In this document: positions 46,365 through 55,167 of the stretch, in pieces
Layout of the letters: each line of letters starts with the position of its first letter
Position numbering within the stretch: the first letter of the stretch is position 1
Source of the DNA: Fulvivirga maritima
Lineage (GTDB): Bacteria; Bacteroidota; Bacteroidia; Cytophagales; Cyclobacteriaceae
Length of the DNA stretch: 64,000 bases
Assembly (NCBI RefSeq): GCF_021389955.1
Contig: NZ_CP089980.1
Span: forward strand, 1,239,501 to 1,303,500
Direction: 5' to 3'
Position numbers and translations under genes: made by a program
Notes under the pieces: generated by a model
Told to the model about the DNA's origin: nothing
What the model saw: the letters and a program-made list of their open reading frames with translations, nothing else
Database searches by the model: none

Positions 46365-46403
46365 AAAAAAAGAGGGATTGTTATGCATGCATAACAATCC
46401 CTC
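46365..46403 (-). terminator. Perfect-palindrome terminator of the panC operon
   Basis: The 32-bp sequence 46372-46403 is a perfect palindrome (gagggattgttatgca and its exact complement), followed on the minus strand by T7 (46371-46365). It sits between the yugP-like gene and the acyl-CoA dehydrogenase gene. Confidence 0.9.
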
Positions 46404-46471
46404 CTAATTTACAATTATTTTGATAAACTAATTCTAACTAAAGGCCATTATCTTAAGCCTTTAAGCTTGAA

Positions 46472-47164
46472 TTAGTCTCTATTTCCTAAGAATATACTAA
46501 CATAATACAGTAATGTTACTAAAGAACCCAGCGCTGCTACCACGTAGGTCATTGCGGCCCATTTTAAGGCATCTTTAGCCATTCCATACTCATTATTATC
46601 TACTATGTGTCGGTCTTTCACCCAAGCTAGCGCCCTTTTACTGGCATCAAACTCTACAGGTAGCGTAACTAATGAAAACAGTGTCATTACTCCATAAGCA
46701 CCAATGATCACCAATAATACCAGCTGTATAGGGAATGTTTGGAAAAGGAAAAATCCACCAAACAGCATCACCATCATAATAATGTTCAAAATCTTAGCAC
46801 TGGCATTTTGGATTGGCACCATGGCCGATCTAAATTCTAACATGCTATATGCTGTAGCATGCTGTACGGCGTGTCCACATTCGTGAGAAGCAACAGCGGC
46901 TGCAGCTGCATTTCTTCCATGATACACCCCTTCACTTAAATTTACAGTTTTGTTACCCGGGTTATAATGATCCGACAAATGCCCTGGAACGGACACCACC
47001 TGAACATCATGAATACCATGATCTGCCAGCATAAGCTTAGCAATCTCGGCCCCAGATAAATTCTTGTTTAATGGTACCTGCGAATATTTCTTAAACTTGC
47101 TCTTAAGCCTTGACTGTACTGCAAAGCTTAGGATACCAAAGACGATAATTATTACCCAAATCAT
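46472..47164 (-). CDS. Neutral zinc metallopeptidase, YugP family
   Basis: The 230-residue protein is a YugP/PF04298 membrane metallopeptidase. An N-terminal transmembrane helix (WVIIIVFGILSFAVQS) is followed by SGAEIAKLMLADHGIHDVQV, a zinc site HECGHAVQHATAY near residue 94 with SVPGHLSDHYNPGNKTVNLSEGVY before it, then two or three hydrophobic helices in the C-terminal half. The protease substrate is not known. It is the last gene of the panC operon, 3 bp after rfaE2, and is followed by the palindromic terminator. Confidence 0.85.
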   Translation of the reverse strand: MIWVIIIVFGILSFAVQSRLKSKFKKYSQVPLNKNLSGAEIAKLMLADHGIHDVQVVSVPGHLSDHYNPGNKTVNLSEGVYHGRNAAAAAVASHECGHAVQHATAYSMLEFRSAMVPIQNASAKILNIIMMVMLFGGFFLFQTFPIQLVLLVIIGAYGVMTLFSLVTLPVEFDASKRALAWVKDRHIVDNNEYGMAKDALKWAAMTYVVAALGSLVTLLYYVSIFLGNRD

Positions 47165-47167
47165 ATC

Positions 47168-47650
47168 TTATAATGCGTTTTTAATCTTATTAACCAAACC
47201 CGTTGTGGAGTATCCATCGACAAGGTCAATGGTTTTTACCTCTCCTCCACTTTTAATAACAATATCTGAGCCAACAATATTCTCTGTCAGATAGTCACTT
47301 CCTTTTACTAAAATATCTGGCAAAATTTCAGTTATCAGTTCCAGCGGAGTATCTTCTGAGAAGTAGGTTACGGCATCTACAAAACCCAGGGCGCTGAGAA
47401 GTCTGGCTCGCGCATACTGATCGTTAAGGGGCCTTTCATCTCCTTTGAGTTTTTTCACAGAGGCATCTGTGTTAATAGCTATGATAAGTTTATCGCCTAA
47501 AGCAGCGGCTTTTTCAAGGTAATCTACATGACCTAAATGCAGGATATCAAAACAGCCATTAGTAAATACTACCTTTTCATCTTTTGCCTTCCAGGACTTT
47601 CTTAAAGCAAGAAGATCATTAAGATCAACTATTTTCTGTTCCGTTTTCAC
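47168..47650 (-). CDS. rfaE2: D-glycero-beta-D-manno-heptose 1-phosphate adenylyltransferase
   Basis: The enzyme makes ADP-heptose for the LPS inner core. It is 160 residues, the stand-alone nucleotidyltransferase half of the HldE bifunctional protein. VVFTNGCFDILHLGHVDYLEKA contains the HxGH motif, then IIAINTDASVKKLKGDERPLND and ILVKGSDYLTENIVGSD, which are HldE C-domain features. The heptokinase half (RfaE1) is not in the window. The start overlaps the flippase-like gene by 26 bp. It sits in the same operon as panC and panD, although the pathways differ. Confidence 0.92.
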   Translation of the reverse strand: MKTEQKIVDLNDLLALRKSWKAKDEKVVFTNGCFDILHLGHVDYLEKAAALGDKLIIAINTDASVKKLKGDERPLNDQYARARLLSALGFVDAVTYFSEDTPLELITEILPDILVKGSDYLTENIVGSDIVIKSGGEVKTIDLVDGYSTTGLVNKIKNAL

Positions 47651-48671
47651 CTTTTTTCTTTGATATCTGACTTAAAAATAAAGACAATGCTCCTACTACT
47701 ATAATCACAAGTGTCTGCCATCCGTGGAATATAAAGGTAAACGGGATGGCCTTTTCTTCAGGTAAATTATAAAGCAACACCAAGCCTAAGGGTACCAGTA
47801 TGTGAAAACTACCAGCCCCACCAGGTAAAGGTAACGCCATGGCTATACCTCCTATAACGAAAATAGTAAGGGCAGCCAATACTCCAAGATGGGAAGTTTC
47901 TGGGAAAGCCAGCATCACCAGGTACATCATTAAATAATAACACACCCATATAAGCAGCGAGTAGAGTATAAACAGAAATCTTTTTTCTAAATGAAATATA
48001 CTGGTTAAGCCACTCTTTAATCCTTGTATTATTTTCTTGGCCTTAGAAACATATCTTAAAGACAAAAATCGTCTGCTATTATATATGTACACTAATAATA
48101 ACACTACAGCCACTATTAATAATAACACACCTATAATTAAAGTAGTGGAAAAACTACTTCCCCCTGCCGAGGTCAACTTCTCAATTTCATCTGATTTGAA
48201 GAAATAAATTAAATTCTCCAATTCTATAAAAAATGATGTAGTGAGTAATATAATGAGAAATATCAGGTCAATTATCCTCTCCATTATTACCGTTCCGAAT
48301 GAAACATCTACCGGAGTTTTATCTATACGATACAGGTTATAGCATCTTGATACTTCGCCTCCTCTGGGTACAGCCAGGTTAATAAAATAACCCACCATTA
48401 CCGACATAAAGCTATTACCTAAAGTAGGCTCATGGCCTAATGGCTTTAATAGAAGCTTCCACCGCTCAGCCCTAATTAAATGGCTGGCCACTGCGGCTAA
48501 AGCAGATAGTAGTAAAAATTTCTTATCAGCGGCTTGCCAGGTGTTCAGCAAAAAGCTCCATTTGGTCTGCCCTTCTGATACTTCTATATTTTGGAATGAG
48601 ATCCATAAAAGAAATGCCGTTATACCAATCATAACGGCATATTTTAATGTATTCTTTATTCTGCTATTCAT
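47625..48671 (-). CDS. Lysylphosphatidylglycerol synthase-like flippase domain protein (UPF0104)
   Basis: This 348-residue integral membrane protein has about eight hydrophobic helices, for example AVMIGITAFLLWISF, LLLSALAAVASHLI and LVMLAFPETSHLGVLAAL. The conserved GYFINLAVPRGGEVSRCYNL segment and the GGIAMALPLPGGAGSFHILV loop belong to the lysylphosphatidylglycerol synthase transmembrane region (LPG_synthase_TM). The catalytic aminoacyl domain is missing, so it is flippase-like only. It could translocate a lipid-linked precursor; its position before rfaE2 suggests an envelope lipid role, but this is inferred. Confidence 0.8.
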   Translation of the reverse strand: MNSRIKNTLKYAVMIGITAFLLWISFQNIEVSEGQTKWSFLLNTWQAADKKFLLLSALAAVASHLIRAERWKLLLKPLGHEPTLGNSFMSVMVGYFINLAVPRGGEVSRCYNLYRIDKTPVDVSFGTVIMERIIDLIFLIILLTTSFFIELENLIYFFKSDEIEKLTSAGGSSFSTTLIIGVLLLIVAVVLLLVYIYNSRRFLSLRYVSKAKKIIQGLKSGLTSIFHLEKRFLFILYSLLIWVCYYLMMYLVMLAFPETSHLGVLAALTIFVIGGIAMALPLPGGAGSFHILVPLGLVLLYNLPEEKAIPFTFIFHGWQTLVIIVVGALSLFLSQISKKKGENGTENS

Positions 48672-48677
48672 TAAAAC

Positions 48678-49025
48678 TTAAAGCAGTTTATTATTCGCAT
48701 CAGGGAATATTATTGATGGTTCAAAACTTTTAGCCTCCTCAAAATCCATATGCGCGTATGAGATAATAATAACTATATCTCCTACCTGCGCTTTACGAGC
48801 GGCGGGCCCATTAAGACAAACCATACCACTTCCTCTTTCTCCTTTTATAGTATAGGTCTCCAGTCTTTCACCATTATTTACATTTACGATCTGCACCTTT
48901 TCACCTTCTATCATATTAGCTGCTTCTAGCAAATCCTCATCTATGGTAACACTTCCCACATAATGAAGTTCCGCCTGCGTAATTTTTACACGATGAATTT
49001 TGGATTTTAAAACTTCTATATTCAT
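48678..49025 (-). CDS. panD: Aspartate 1-decarboxylase
   Basis: This enzyme makes beta-alanine from aspartate for pantothenate. It has 115 residues, the normal length. The Gly24-Ser25 self-cleavage site that yields the pyruvoyl group is seen in [14 protein letters not shown]. Other conserved parts are [19 protein letters not shown] and [20 protein letters not shown]. It is 10 bp after panC in the same operon, giving the two steps dedicated to pantothenate together. Confidence 0.95.
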   Translation of the reverse strand: MNIEVLKSKIHRVKITQAELHYVGSVTIDEDLLEAANMIEGEKVQIVNVNNGERLETYTIKGERGSGMVCLNGPAARKAQVGDIVIIISYAHMDFEEAKSFEPSIIFPDANNKLL

Positions 49026-49035
49026 TGAAATAAGA

Positions 49036-49887
49036 TCAAAAATCTAATTTAATAATTTCATTATCAATTAATCTAACACCTTCTATATAAGCGGCTATGC
49101 ATATCGCAACGGATTTATGGGCAGAAATGTTCTCTATCGGTTCCAGAGTAGCCGGCTCTACTATTTCCAGATATTCTACCTGAACACCATTCTCCTCCAT
49201 CACCTTCCATGCATCTCTTTTCAATTTATCCAGGTCGGTACCATTATGCAAATATTCTTTACATAACTGTAATGCCTTATAAAGTGAGGTAGCCTGCTCC
49301 TTAGCTGCATCACTAAGTCGGCGGTTTCTGGAAGACATGGCCAGCCCTGATGCTTCTCTAAAAACAGGAACTCTCCTTAACTTCACAGAAAAAGATAGGT
49401 CACTAACCATCTGTGCAATAATCACATATTGCTGCAGGTCCTTTTGCCCAAAATAGGCGAAGTCAGGGTTAACAATATTAAACAGCTTAGAAACTACTAT
49501 ACCTACACCATTAAAATGGCCAGGTCTAAAGCTTCCTTCCATCACCTTTTCAAGATTTCCAAAATCAAATTTAACCACTGGAAGGGTAGCATACATCTCA
49601 TCTACCGATGGGCAGAATACTGCGCTACAGCCAGCTGCTTCTAATAATTTCAGATCATCTTCTAAAGTTCTGGGATACTTATCCAGATCAGCAGCATTAT
49701 TAAACTGCGTCGGATTTACAAAGACACTACACACCACTACATCAGCCTCAGCAATGGCCTCGTTTATTAATGAAAGGTGCCCTTTATGCAAGGCTCCCAT
49801 AGTAGGAACAAGGCCTATTGATTTACCGCTTTTGCGGTGCTCTTGTAAGTAACTTTGTAGGGGAAAAATCTCCTTAAAAACCTCCAT
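49036..49887 (-). CDS. panC: Pantothenate synthetase
   Basis: The enzyme joins pantoate and beta-alanine with ATP to make pantothenate. It has 283 residues. [16 protein letters not shown] carries the HxGH nucleotidyl motif, then [18 protein letters not shown] and SSRNRRLSD are the substrate and KMSKS-like motifs. I start it at ATG 49887; a TTG at 49911 is upstream but lies within the -7 box (49909-49916). It heads the operon panC-panD-flippase-rfaE2-yugP. Confidence 0.94.
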   Translation of the reverse strand: MEVFKEIFPLQSYLQEHRKSGKSIGLVPTMGALHKGHLSLINEAIAEADVVVCSVFVNPTQFNNAADLDKYPRTLEDDLKLLEAAGCSAVFCPSVDEMYATLPVVKFDFGNLEKVMEGSFRPGHFNGVGIVVSKLFNIVNPDFAYFGQKDLQQYVIIAQMVSDLSFSVKLRRVPVFREASGLAMSSRNRRLSDAAKEQATSLYKALQLCKEYLHNGTDLDKLKRDAWKVMEENGVQVEYLEIVEPATLEPIENISAHKSVAICIAAYIEGVRLIDNEIIKLDF

Positions 49888-49908
49888 GAGTACATTTTGA
49901 AACGGGGG

Positions 49909-49916
49909 CAAAAGTA
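49909..49916 (-). promoter_or_regulatory. panC operon promoter -7 box
   Basis: On the minus strand TACTTTTG matches TAnnTTTG, about 22 bases before ATG 49887, and covers the alternative TTG start. It is back to back with the plus-strand box at 49960. Confidence 0.6.
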
Positions 49917-49959
49917 AGTTTTTAGAGATATAATATATGGAAAAACGGCAAAAATTTTG

Positions 49960-49967
49960 TAATTTTG
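49960..49967 (+). promoter_or_regulatory. -7 box of the glycogen-synthase-like gene
   Basis: TAATTTTG matches TAnnTTTG, 35 bases before ATG 50003. It lies downstream of the alternative ATG at 49937, so that longer start would not be transcribed from this promoter. Confidence 0.6.
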
Positions 49968-50002
49968 TGGTCTTATTCTACGCAAACAAATCTCATACAC
50001 AT

Positions 50003-50806
50003 ATGTCAAAACTTCGTATTCTTTATGTAGCCAGTGAAATCAATCCTTTCTTACAAACATCAGAAGTTGCAGAATTTGTAAGGAAATTGCCACAGGCTAT
50101 GCAGGAAAAAGGGATGGAAATCAGAATACTGGTTCCGAGGTTCGGTTTAATAAATGAAAGGAAAAATCGCTTACACGAGGTAGTACGACTCTCAGGTATC
50201 AACATAGCAGTTGGTGAGGAAGAAAAACCTTTAATAATTAAGGTTGCATCTATACCTAACGCCAAGTTACAGGTATACTTTATAGACAATGAAGATTATT
50301 TCCATAGAAAGTACGTTTTCCATGATAAAGAAAATAATTTCTATGAAGACAATGACGAAAGGGCAATATTTTTCTGTAAAGGCGTTATAGAGACCGTAAG
50401 AAAATTAGGATGGACTCCTGATATTGTTCATTGCAATGACTGGATGACCAGCCTTATACCATTGTACTTAAAAACAACTTACAAAAATGATCCTTTATTT
50501 AAGGATGCAAAAACTGTTTTTTCTGTTTACAATAACAGTTTCAAGCATAAGTTTAACAATGACTTGCTTGACAAGGTAAAAATGATGGACATCGAAGATA
50601 GCATGCTTACTAATTTACAATCTGCAGATTACTACGGATTTATTAAATTAGGTATGGAGTTTTCTGATGCTGTAATTCAGACTGAAGAAGACGAATCTTT
50701 AAATGGACTTTTTGACCAGACTGAAGAAAAGAAAATAGAAACGATAGAAAAAGACGAAAATTTCACGGACTCTTATTACAACTTATATAATGAACTTGTG
50801 GGCTAG
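50003..50806 (+). CDS. Single-domain glycogen/starch synthase-like protein (GT5 N-terminal half)
   Basis: This 267-residue protein matches only the N-terminal Rossmann domain of GT5 glycogen synthases. LRILYVASEINPFLQTSEVAEFV corresponds to the ADP-glucose-binding loop region, MEIRILVPRFGLI follows, and GWTPDIVHCNDWMTSLIPLYLK is the conserved NDW motif. The KTGG motif usual at residues 15-18 of GlgA is replaced (QTSEVAE), and the C-terminal donor-binding half of the GT-B fold is absent; the protein ends with an acidic tail. Catalysis is therefore doubtful, and a sugar-binding or regulatory role is more likely. It overlaps the DUF4270 gene by 17 bp. Confidence 0.8.
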   Translation: MSKLRILYVASEINPFLQTSEVAEFVRKLPQAMQEKGMEIRILVPRFGLINERKNRLHEVVRLSGINIAVGEEEKPLIIKVASIPNAKLQVYFIDNEDYFHRKYVFHDKENNFYEDNDERAIFFCKGVIETVRKLGWTPDIVHCNDWMTSLIPLYLKTTYKNDPLFKDAKTVFSVYNNSFKHKFNNDLLDKVKMMDIEDSMLTNLQSADYYGFIKLGMEFSDAVIQTEEDESLNGLFDQTEEKKIETIEKDENFTDSYYNLYNELVG

Positions 50807-52208
50807 AACCAAAGGGCTGATTTTACTTTCAGCCCTAACCTTTTTTTCTTGTGAAGAAGATTTCAGTACTGTAGGCCTCCAACCGATAGATAGTTTGGGG
50901 GTTTTTTTTGCGGAAATTCCGCTAAAAGACCATATCTCTCAGATATGGCTGGACAGTATTGCTACCGGAAGTATTAACACCGGCGCACAAACAGCACTCT
51001 TAGCAGGCCAGTATCAGGATCCTGAGTTAGGACATATTGAAGCAAAAGCATTCGCGGAAATTCTTCCTTCGAGAATTAACCCCGGATCAACCTTTGACGA
51101 AAGCGCCACTTATGATTCTCTGGTTATGGAACTCAGAGTAACCTCTGCTTATGGTTTACACGATATACCATTAGAAGTCACTATTCACAGAATAACTGAA
51201 TCAATTGAAATAGATTCCTCCACTTTTTATTCAACAGCCTCAGAACAGGCTACTGGTGAAATTTTAGGTCAAAGGTCTTTTACAGTGTATGCAGACTCGG
51301 CATCTATGACAGTTGAAGACACAAAATTAGATGCTCTTGACCCTGCAGATTCCACTATAATAGCCAACTTCTATGATAGCAATGGCAGATATAGATATCA
51401 CCATAATGTTAGACTTGATGACAGTTTCGGAGAAGATTTCTTTAATAGACTTAAAAGTGAAGATGCAATCTTTCAAGATTCTTCTTTAACTAGTTTTATA
51501 GACTATTTTGCAGGCCTATCCATACAGTCTAATTCAGGGAATTCTATTATTACTTATTCTGTTTCAGGTGGCTCGGCTTTGAGATTTTATTATCATGAAA
51601 CTAATGATGAAGGCAATGTTGAAGCTAACTCTTTAGCTTTTAATATTAGTAACCGATACTACAACAATATTTCCCCTAACAGAAATATACCTTGGTCTGG
51701 TCCAGGTGTATCATCTATCAACTCCTTTTACACCCCTTATGAACTAGGAGAAAAGGTATACGTACAAAGTGGAACAGGTTTAGTAGCGAATATTGATCTA
51801 TCTTTTTTAAGAGATTTTGGCCAATCAGATTCTACCAGAAATGCTGTAATACAAAGAGCTCAGATATTCTTTAAAAACCCGGAGCTAGAAGGCACATTTG
51901 CCCCGCCGGCATCCATTGCTTATTATTCTACCAACACGGAAAATTTACTTGATGGTAGAGTAGCCTTACTAGCAGTTCCATCTGCAGCTAGCAACAGCCA
52001 GTTATCATCTACATATGATAGCACTAGAACTGAGTATAAGGCTGACATTCCACATTATTTACGCACAATAGATAGAAACTTAACAGACTATGATCGATTA
52101 ACGATTTATCCTGCAGGAATGTCACAGAGTGTTAATAGATTTGCAGTAAACAAGGATGATGTTTATATTCATTTATATTACACCGTTCCTGAACCATCTG
52201 AGAACTAA
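50790..52208 (+). CDS. DUF4270 family lipoprotein
   Basis: This 472-residue lipoprotein has a signal helix (GLILLSALTFF) and Cys at about residue 21 (FFSC) followed by EEDFSTVGLQP. The rest is beta-rich with TYDSLVMELRV, and YYTVPEPSEN at the end, as in DUF4270 proteins of Bacteroidota. Function is unknown; a surface or outer-membrane carbohydrate-associated role is likely from location alone. It lies between the GT5-like gene (17-bp overlap) and glmS (13 bp), forming one unit. Confidence 0.85.
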   Translation: MNLWARTKGLILLSALTFFSCEEDFSTVGLQPIDSLGVFFAEIPLKDHISQIWLDSIATGSINTGAQTALLAGQYQDPELGHIEAKAFAEILPSRINPGSTFDESATYDSLVMELRVTSAYGLHDIPLEVTIHRITESIEIDSSTFYSTASEQATGEILGQRSFTVYADSASMTVEDTKLDALDPADSTIIANFYDSNGRYRYHHNVRLDDSFGEDFFNRLKSEDAIFQDSSLTSFIDYFAGLSIQSNSGNSIITYSVSGGSALRFYYHETNDEGNVEANSLAFNISNRYYNNISPNRNIPWSGPGVSSINSFYTPYELGEKVYVQSGTGLVANIDLSFLRDFGQSDSTRNAVIQRAQIFFKNPELEGTFAPPASIAYYSTNTENLLDGRVALLAVPSAASNSQLSSTYDSTRTEYKADIPHYLRTIDRNLTDYDRLTIYPAGMSQSVNRFAVNKDDVYIHLYYTVPEPSEN

Positions 52209-52221
52209 AAAATAAAAAAAT

Positions 52222-54057
52222 ATGTGCGGCATTGTTGCTTACGTGGGGTCGAGACAGGCTCATGAGGTAATTATTAAAGGTTTAAAAAGGCTAGAATACC
52301 GGGGCTATGATAGCGCCGGTATCGCCTTACTTAATAATGGCCTCAATGTATATAAGAAAAAGGGAAGAGTGATGGACCTTGAAAAAACACTCTATGATGA
52401 AGATTTAAACAGCCATATAGGTATAGGTCATACCCGTTGGGCTACTCACGGTGAGCCTAATGACACTAATGCTCACCCTCACTATTCTCGCTCTAAAAAC
52501 CTAGCCATTATTCATAATGGTATTATTGAAAACTACAGTGCTCTTAAGCAGGATCTTATAAAAAAAGGACACGAATTCCTAAGTGAAACAGATTCTGAAG
52601 TATTTATTCACTTCATAGAAGATATTCAAGAAAACAACAACTGCTCTCTGGAAGAGGCCGTAAGATTGGCTTTGACCAAAGTGGTAGGAGCATATGCAAT
52701 CGTTATCATGTCTCAGGACAACCCTGACATGCTTATAGCTGCCAGAAAAGGAAGTCCTTTGGTTATAGGTGTAGGAAAAGACGAGTTTTTCTTAGCCTCT
52801 GATGCTACCCCAATCATTGAGTACACTAATGAAGTAGTTTATCTTAACGATTATGAAATAGCCATCATAGATAATAATGAACTTAAACTGAAGAACACTC
52901 AGGATGTGCCTAGCACACCTTATATCCAAACGCTTGACATGGAGCTTGAAGCCATTGAAAAAGGTGGTTACGAGCATTTCATGTTAAAAGAAATCTTTGA
53001 GCAGCCTCGTTCTATCGGAGATTGTATGCGTGGAAGACTCAGCGCTAACGAAGGCCGTTTGGTTCTTGGTGGCATCAGAGAATATGCAAACAAGCTGGTA
53101 AGTGCGGAGAGAATTATAATTGTAGCCTGCGGTACATCGTGGCATGCAGGTCTTGTTGCTGAATATTTCTTCGAAGAATTTTGCCGCATACCAGTAGAAG
53201 TTGAATATGCTTCGGAATTTAGATACCGTAACCCTGTAATCAATGAAGGTGATGTGGTGTTTGCCATTTCTCAATCAGGAGAAACAGCAGATACGTTAGC
53301 AGCCATTGAATTAGCAAAATCTAAAGGCGCTATTATTTTTGGTGTTTGTAACGTGGTAGGTTCTTCTATTTCAAGAATATCACATGAAGGAGCTTATACA
53401 CATGCCGGACCAGAAATAGGAGTAGCCAGCACTAAAGCATTTACGGCTCAACTTACCGTGCTTAACATGATAGCTCTTAGAGTGGCTCATCAAAAAGGAA
53501 CCATCACAGAGAGAAGATATCATGAGCTATTAGTGGAACTAGAAAATATTCCTGCTAAAGTAGAAAAAGCGCTTAAGCTTGATGATCAGATTAAGGCTAT
53601 TTCTGAAAGATTTCAGAATGCCCGTAACTTCATCTACTTAGGAAGAGGTTATAACTTCCCTGTGGCTTTGGAAGGAGCTCTTAAGCTTAAGGAAATTTCT
53701 TATATCCATGCAGAAGGTTACCCTGCTGCAGAAATGAAGCACGGACCTATTGCTTTAATAGATGAAGAAATGCCTGTAGTATTTATTGCTACCAGAGATA
53801 GTTCTTATGACAAAGTAGTCTCTAATATTCAGGAAGTGAAAGCCAGGAAAGGTAAGGTAATAGCTGTAGTTACAGAAGGCGATGCACTTATACCTCAGAT
53901 GGCTGAATTTGTAATAGAAGTACCAAAAACAGATGAAGCGCTTATGCCTATGGTATCTGTTATTCCTCTCCAGTTATTATCATACCATATAGCTGTAATG
54001 AGAGGGTGTAACGTAGACCAACCCAGGAACTTGGCCAAATCTGTTACTGTAGAATAA
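52222..54057 (+). CDS. glmS: Glutamine--fructose-6-phosphate aminotransferase
   Basis: This enzyme makes glucosamine-6-phosphate from fructose-6-phosphate and glutamine, the entry to amino-sugar and peptidoglycan synthesis. It has 611 residues. Cys2 of MCGIVAYVG is the amidotransferase nucleophile, with HTRWATHGEPND and NGIIENY in the glutaminase half. The isomerase half has two SIS domains with VACGTSWHAGLVAEY, SQSGETADTLAAIE and YLGRGYNFPVALEGALKLKE. It ends in DQPRNLAKSVTVE, the conserved end. No riboswitch-like structure is seen in the 13-bp gap upstream; control is probably from the GT5-like gene's promoter. Confidence 0.96.
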   Translation: MCGIVAYVGSRQAHEVIIKGLKRLEYRGYDSAGIALLNNGLNVYKKKGRVMDLEKTLYDEDLNSHIGIGHTRWATHGEPNDTNAHPHYSRSKNLAIIHNGIIENYSALKQDLIKKGHEFLSETDSEVFIHFIEDIQENNNCSLEEAVRLALTKVVGAYAIVIMSQDNPDMLIAARKGSPLVIGVGKDEFFLASDATPIIEYTNEVVYLNDYEIAIIDNNELKLKNTQDVPSTPYIQTLDMELEAIEKGGYEHFMLKEIFEQPRSIGDCMRGRLSANEGRLVLGGIREYANKLVSAERIIIVACGTSWHAGLVAEYFFEEFCRIPVEVEYASEFRYRNPVINEGDVVFAISQSGETADTLAAIELAKSKGAIIFGVCNVVGSSISRISHEGAYTHAGPEIGVASTKAFTAQLTVLNMIALRVAHQKGTITERRYHELLVELENIPAKVEKALKLDDQIKAISERFQNARNFIYLGRGYNFPVALEGALKLKEISYIHAEGYPAAEMKHGPIALIDEEMPVVFIATRDSSYDKVVSNIQEVKARKGKVIAVVTEGDALIPQMAEFVIEVPKTDEALMPMVSVIPLQLLSYHIAVMRGCNVDQPRNLAKSVTVE

Positions 54058-54068
54058 ACATCATTACT

Positions 54069-54099
54069 ATATATGCTGGCTTATCTGGCCAGCATATAT
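54069..54099. terminator. Terminator hairpin between glmS and the 3HCDH-like gene
   Basis: A 12-bp stem, atatatgctggc (54069-54080) / gccagcatatat (54088-54099), has a 7-nt loop. The minus-strand gene's stop codon lies in the loop, so part of the stem is coding. Confidence 0.65.
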
Positions 54100-54737
54100 T
54101 CTTTCTTTAGCATCGGGCATATTTTATATCGCTCCTCTTTAGTATCTTCATAAAGAGCTTCCAGCGTTTCATATACATTTTGCAGGCCTATCTTCTCTGC
54201 CCATTCAAAAGGGCCATAAGGGTAATTAGTACCCAGCTTCATGCCTTTATCAACATCTTCTTTAGTGGCAGTTCCTTCTTGCACGGTGTAATAAGCCTCA
54301 TTGATAATCATAAAAATAATCCTGGGAGTAACCATTCCTACCCTATCCATTACCCATTGACAGTCTGTACCCAGCTTTTCACAAGCACTTAACACTTCAG
54401 ACCGCGCCTCATCAAAAGAAGTTACTTCCATAAGCTCTCTTGATAAAAAACCAGGAATACCGGCAAATCCATACACCTGCCCTTCCGGACGCCCATAGAT
54501 AAATGCCAGCTCCGTTAAAGAAACCTTCACCGTATTAATAAAAATAATGGCCTTTTCCTCCTGAGCATAAACACCAAACCGTTCAGGTGTTTCGTCTATC
54601 TGAAAGTCGAAGACATAATCATAATCACTTAAATCCGGATTTTCGACCTCATCTATATGTGTATAGGTGTGAAGATTCTTAAACTTGCTCTTAACATCAT
54701 TAACATTTTCTTCGTTACCTATTATTAATAAATCCAT
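54081..54737 (-). CDS. 3-hydroxyacyl-CoA dehydrogenase family protein, reduced N-terminal domain
   Basis: This 218-residue protein aligns to the end of 3-hydroxyacyl-CoA dehydrogenases. The C-terminal domain holds DRVGMVTPRIIFMIINEAYYTV, ATKEDVDKGMKLGTNYPYGPFEW and IGLQNVYETLEALYEDTK, all typical of 3HCDH (residues 125-210). The N-terminal 110 residues form a shortened Rossmann-like part with IIGNEENVNDV where a GxGxxG NAD-binding loop should be, so cofactor binding is doubtful. It may be a structural or regulatory paralogue, or a dehydrogenase with altered specificity. A -7 box lies upstream; it is divergent from ridA. Confidence 0.78.
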   Translation of the reverse strand: MDLLIIGNEENVNDVKSKFKNLHTYTHIDEVENPDLSDYDYVFDFQIDETPERFGVYAQEEKAIIFINTVKVSLTELAFIYGRPEGQVYGFAGIPGFLSRELMEVTSFDEARSEVLSACEKLGTDCQWVMDRVGMVTPRIIFMIINEAYYTVQEGTATKEDVDKGMKLGTNYPYGPFEWAEKIGLQNVYETLEALYEDTKEERYKICPMLKKEYMLAR

Positions 54738-54753
54738 ATTTTGCAGTTTTATA

Positions 54754-54761
54754 CAAAAATA
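54754..54761 (-). promoter_or_regulatory. -7 box of the 3HCDH-like gene
   Basis: On the minus strand TATTTTTG matches TAnnTTTG, 16 bases before the start at 54737. Confidence 0.45.
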
Positions 54762-54786
54762 AATAAATCACCAATTAACCGACATT

Positions 54787-55167
54787 ATGAGTAAAACAAT
54801 TGTAAATAGCTCCAATGCGCCTGCCCCTATCGGCCCTTATAGCCAAGCCGTAATGATCAAAGATACCCTTTATGTATCTGGTCAAATTGCTATTGACCAA
54901 GCTTCAGGCAATATTATTAACGATAACATAGAAGTAGAAACCGAACAGGTAATGAAAAACCTGGAGCACATTCTTACCGAAGCGGGCCTTACCTTTGATC
55001 ATGTGGTGAAATGTAGCATTTTCGTAAGCGATATGAATAACTTTCAGCTGGTAAATACTATCTATGGCAAATATTTCCTTACTAACCCACCGGCCAGAGA
55101 GACTGTGGAAGTAAGCTGCCTTCCTAAAAATGTAAATGTTGAAATATCCTGCATTGCCGTTAAATGA
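54787..55167 (+). CDS. ridA: RidA family enamine/imine deaminase
   Basis: The 126-residue protein is a trimeric YjgF/YER057c/UK114 family deaminase that hydrolyses reactive 2-aminoacrylate and related imines. NAPAPIGPYSQAVMIKDTLYVSGQIA is the family start, and NPPARETVEVSCLPKNVNVEISCIAV holds the conserved catalytic Arg (in PARETV) and end strand. Glu at the end of the usual EIEAIA motif is seen as EISCIAV. The next gene overlaps by 4 bp (ATGA), suggesting translational coupling. It is divergent from the 3HCDH-like gene. Confidence 0.92.
   Translation: MSKTIVNSSNAPAPIGPYSQAVMIKDTLYVSGQIAIDQASGNIINDNIEVETEQVMKNLEHILTEAGLTFDHVVKCSIFVSDMNNFQLVNTIYGKYFLTNPPARETVEVSCLPKNVNVEISCIAVK

Noticed and set aside
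46372-46403. Perfect 32-bp palindrome as a regulator binding site
   Set aside because: On the minus strand it is directly followed by T7 after the last gene of an operon, so a terminator is the simpler explanation.
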